Part shown: one piece after another, positions 6,181 to 6,577 of the stretch | How positions within the stretch are numbered: the stretch's first letter is position 1 | Layout of the letters: each line of letters begins with the position of its first letter | Assembly: GCA_003695105.1 (NCBI GenBank) | Contig: RFIZ01000010.1 | Location: forward strand, 1 to 6,577 | DNA from: Fidelibacterota bacterium | Lineage (GTDB): Bacteria; Fidelibacterota; Marinisomatia; Marinisomatales; J089 | Direction of reading: 5' to 3' | DNA: 6,577 nt | Notes under the pieces: generated by a model | The model's input: only the letters and a program-made list of their open reading frames with translations | What the model was told of the DNA's origin: nothing | Databases searched by the model: none | Program-made: the position numbers and the translations under genes

Positions 6181-6577
6181 ACAGGCAGGTTGCGGGAGGG
6201 CAAATCTTCGATGATTTGATCCAGTTCCCGGGCCAGCACCGAGGGAGAACCGTTCTGGACCTTCAGTTTCAATTTCATCAACCGGGCATGAATGTCGCCT
6301 TCATTCTGATGCAGGGCGTCATCCACCAGTTGCAAGGCTCCTTTCCGGTCCCCCTTTTCATCCAAAACGTGGGCCAGATTCACCAGGGCTTCCACATTTC
6401 CCGGGGCCAGATCCAGAACCTGTCGATAAAAGCGTTCAATTTCACTGAATCGTCCCAGGTCAAACAGAGCCGATTCGATTTTGGGAAACACACATTCTCC
6501 CTGTTCGGGATCCGCCAGGGCAAATTTCTGCCACGCTTCCACCGCTTTCACCAAATTGCCGTCCTGTTCATAGGACC
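6177..6577 (-). CDS. TPR protein, C-terminal part; 5' end beyond window
   Basis: The last 132 codons plus TGA of a gene that runs in from the right edge. The frame stays open to the final base, so a TTG at 6554 is internal (SYEQDGN precedes it). At least three TPR-type units are visible: DGNLVKAVEAWQKFALADP, then DLGRFSEIERFYRQVLDLAP, then LVNLAHVLDEKGDRKGALQL. The spacing and 'P-N--AL-NLA' signatures recall the TPR part of LapB/YciM-like proteins, but the C-terminal rubredoxin-like zinc domain of LapB is absent; the chain ends ENDLPSRNLPV-like (ending PSRNLPV). It overlaps the SPOR gene by ATGA, so the two are probably co-translated. TPR content is clear; the specific family and role are not. 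Confidence 0.8.
   Translation of the reverse strand, partial: SYEQDGNLVKAVEAWQKFALADPEQGECVFPKIESALFDLGRFSEIERFYRQVLDLAPGNVEALVNLAHVLDEKGDRKGALQLVDDALHQNEGDIHARLMKLKLKVQNGSPSVLARELDQIIEDLPSRNLPV

Noticed and set aside
6177..6577. Assignment of the partial TPR gene as lapB
   Set aside because: The C-terminal rubredoxin-type zinc domain typical of LapB is missing, and most of the protein lies outside the window.

Overview
The window looks like chromosomal DNA of a diderm (Gram-negative-type) bacterium of moderate GC. The evidence is a secreted SPOR-domain protein, heptosyltransferase-fold glycosyltransferases and an LPS-type GT25 enzyme. I cannot fix the phylum. UGA is used as an ordinary stop codon, yet the window also carries a selenocysteine tRNA gene (selC). 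No phage, insertion sequence or CRISPR signature was seen. Coding is dense; every stretch without a gene is shorter than 300 bases.

Left part (1-4502, all minus strand): a tightly packed four-gene unit. In transcription order it holds an EAL-like/HDOD signalling protein (4502-3270), two tandem paralogous TPR-glycosyltransferases (3286-1676 and 1695-280), and a GT25 family glycosyltransferase (283 to beyond position 1). All three junctions overlap, by 17, 20 and 4 bases, so translational coupling and joint expression are likely. The content suggests modification of a surface glycan or protein, with a signalling protein encoded first.

Centre (4503-5074): a 158-base divergent intergenic region separates this unit from a plus-strand stand-alone receiver (CheY-like) protein. 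The region contains two directly abutting perfect or near-perfect hairpins (4582-4610 and 4611-4626) and an orphan Shine-Dalgarno-like AGGAGG. It is the least explained stretch in the window.

Right part (5075-6577): a 138-base region without a gene, then on the minus strand the UCA-anticodon tRNA gene selC (5305-5213). Upstream of it lie a secreted protein with TPR-like helices and a C-terminal SPOR domain (6180-5335) and the 3' end of a TPR gene (6577-6177), which overlap by ATGA. selC begins only 29 bases after the SPOR stop codon, so it may be co-transcribed and processed out. Four of the seven protein genes contain TPR or TPR-like helical repeats. The best lead for something new is the EAL-HDOD/receiver/glycosyltransferase arrangement together with the structured divergent leader.
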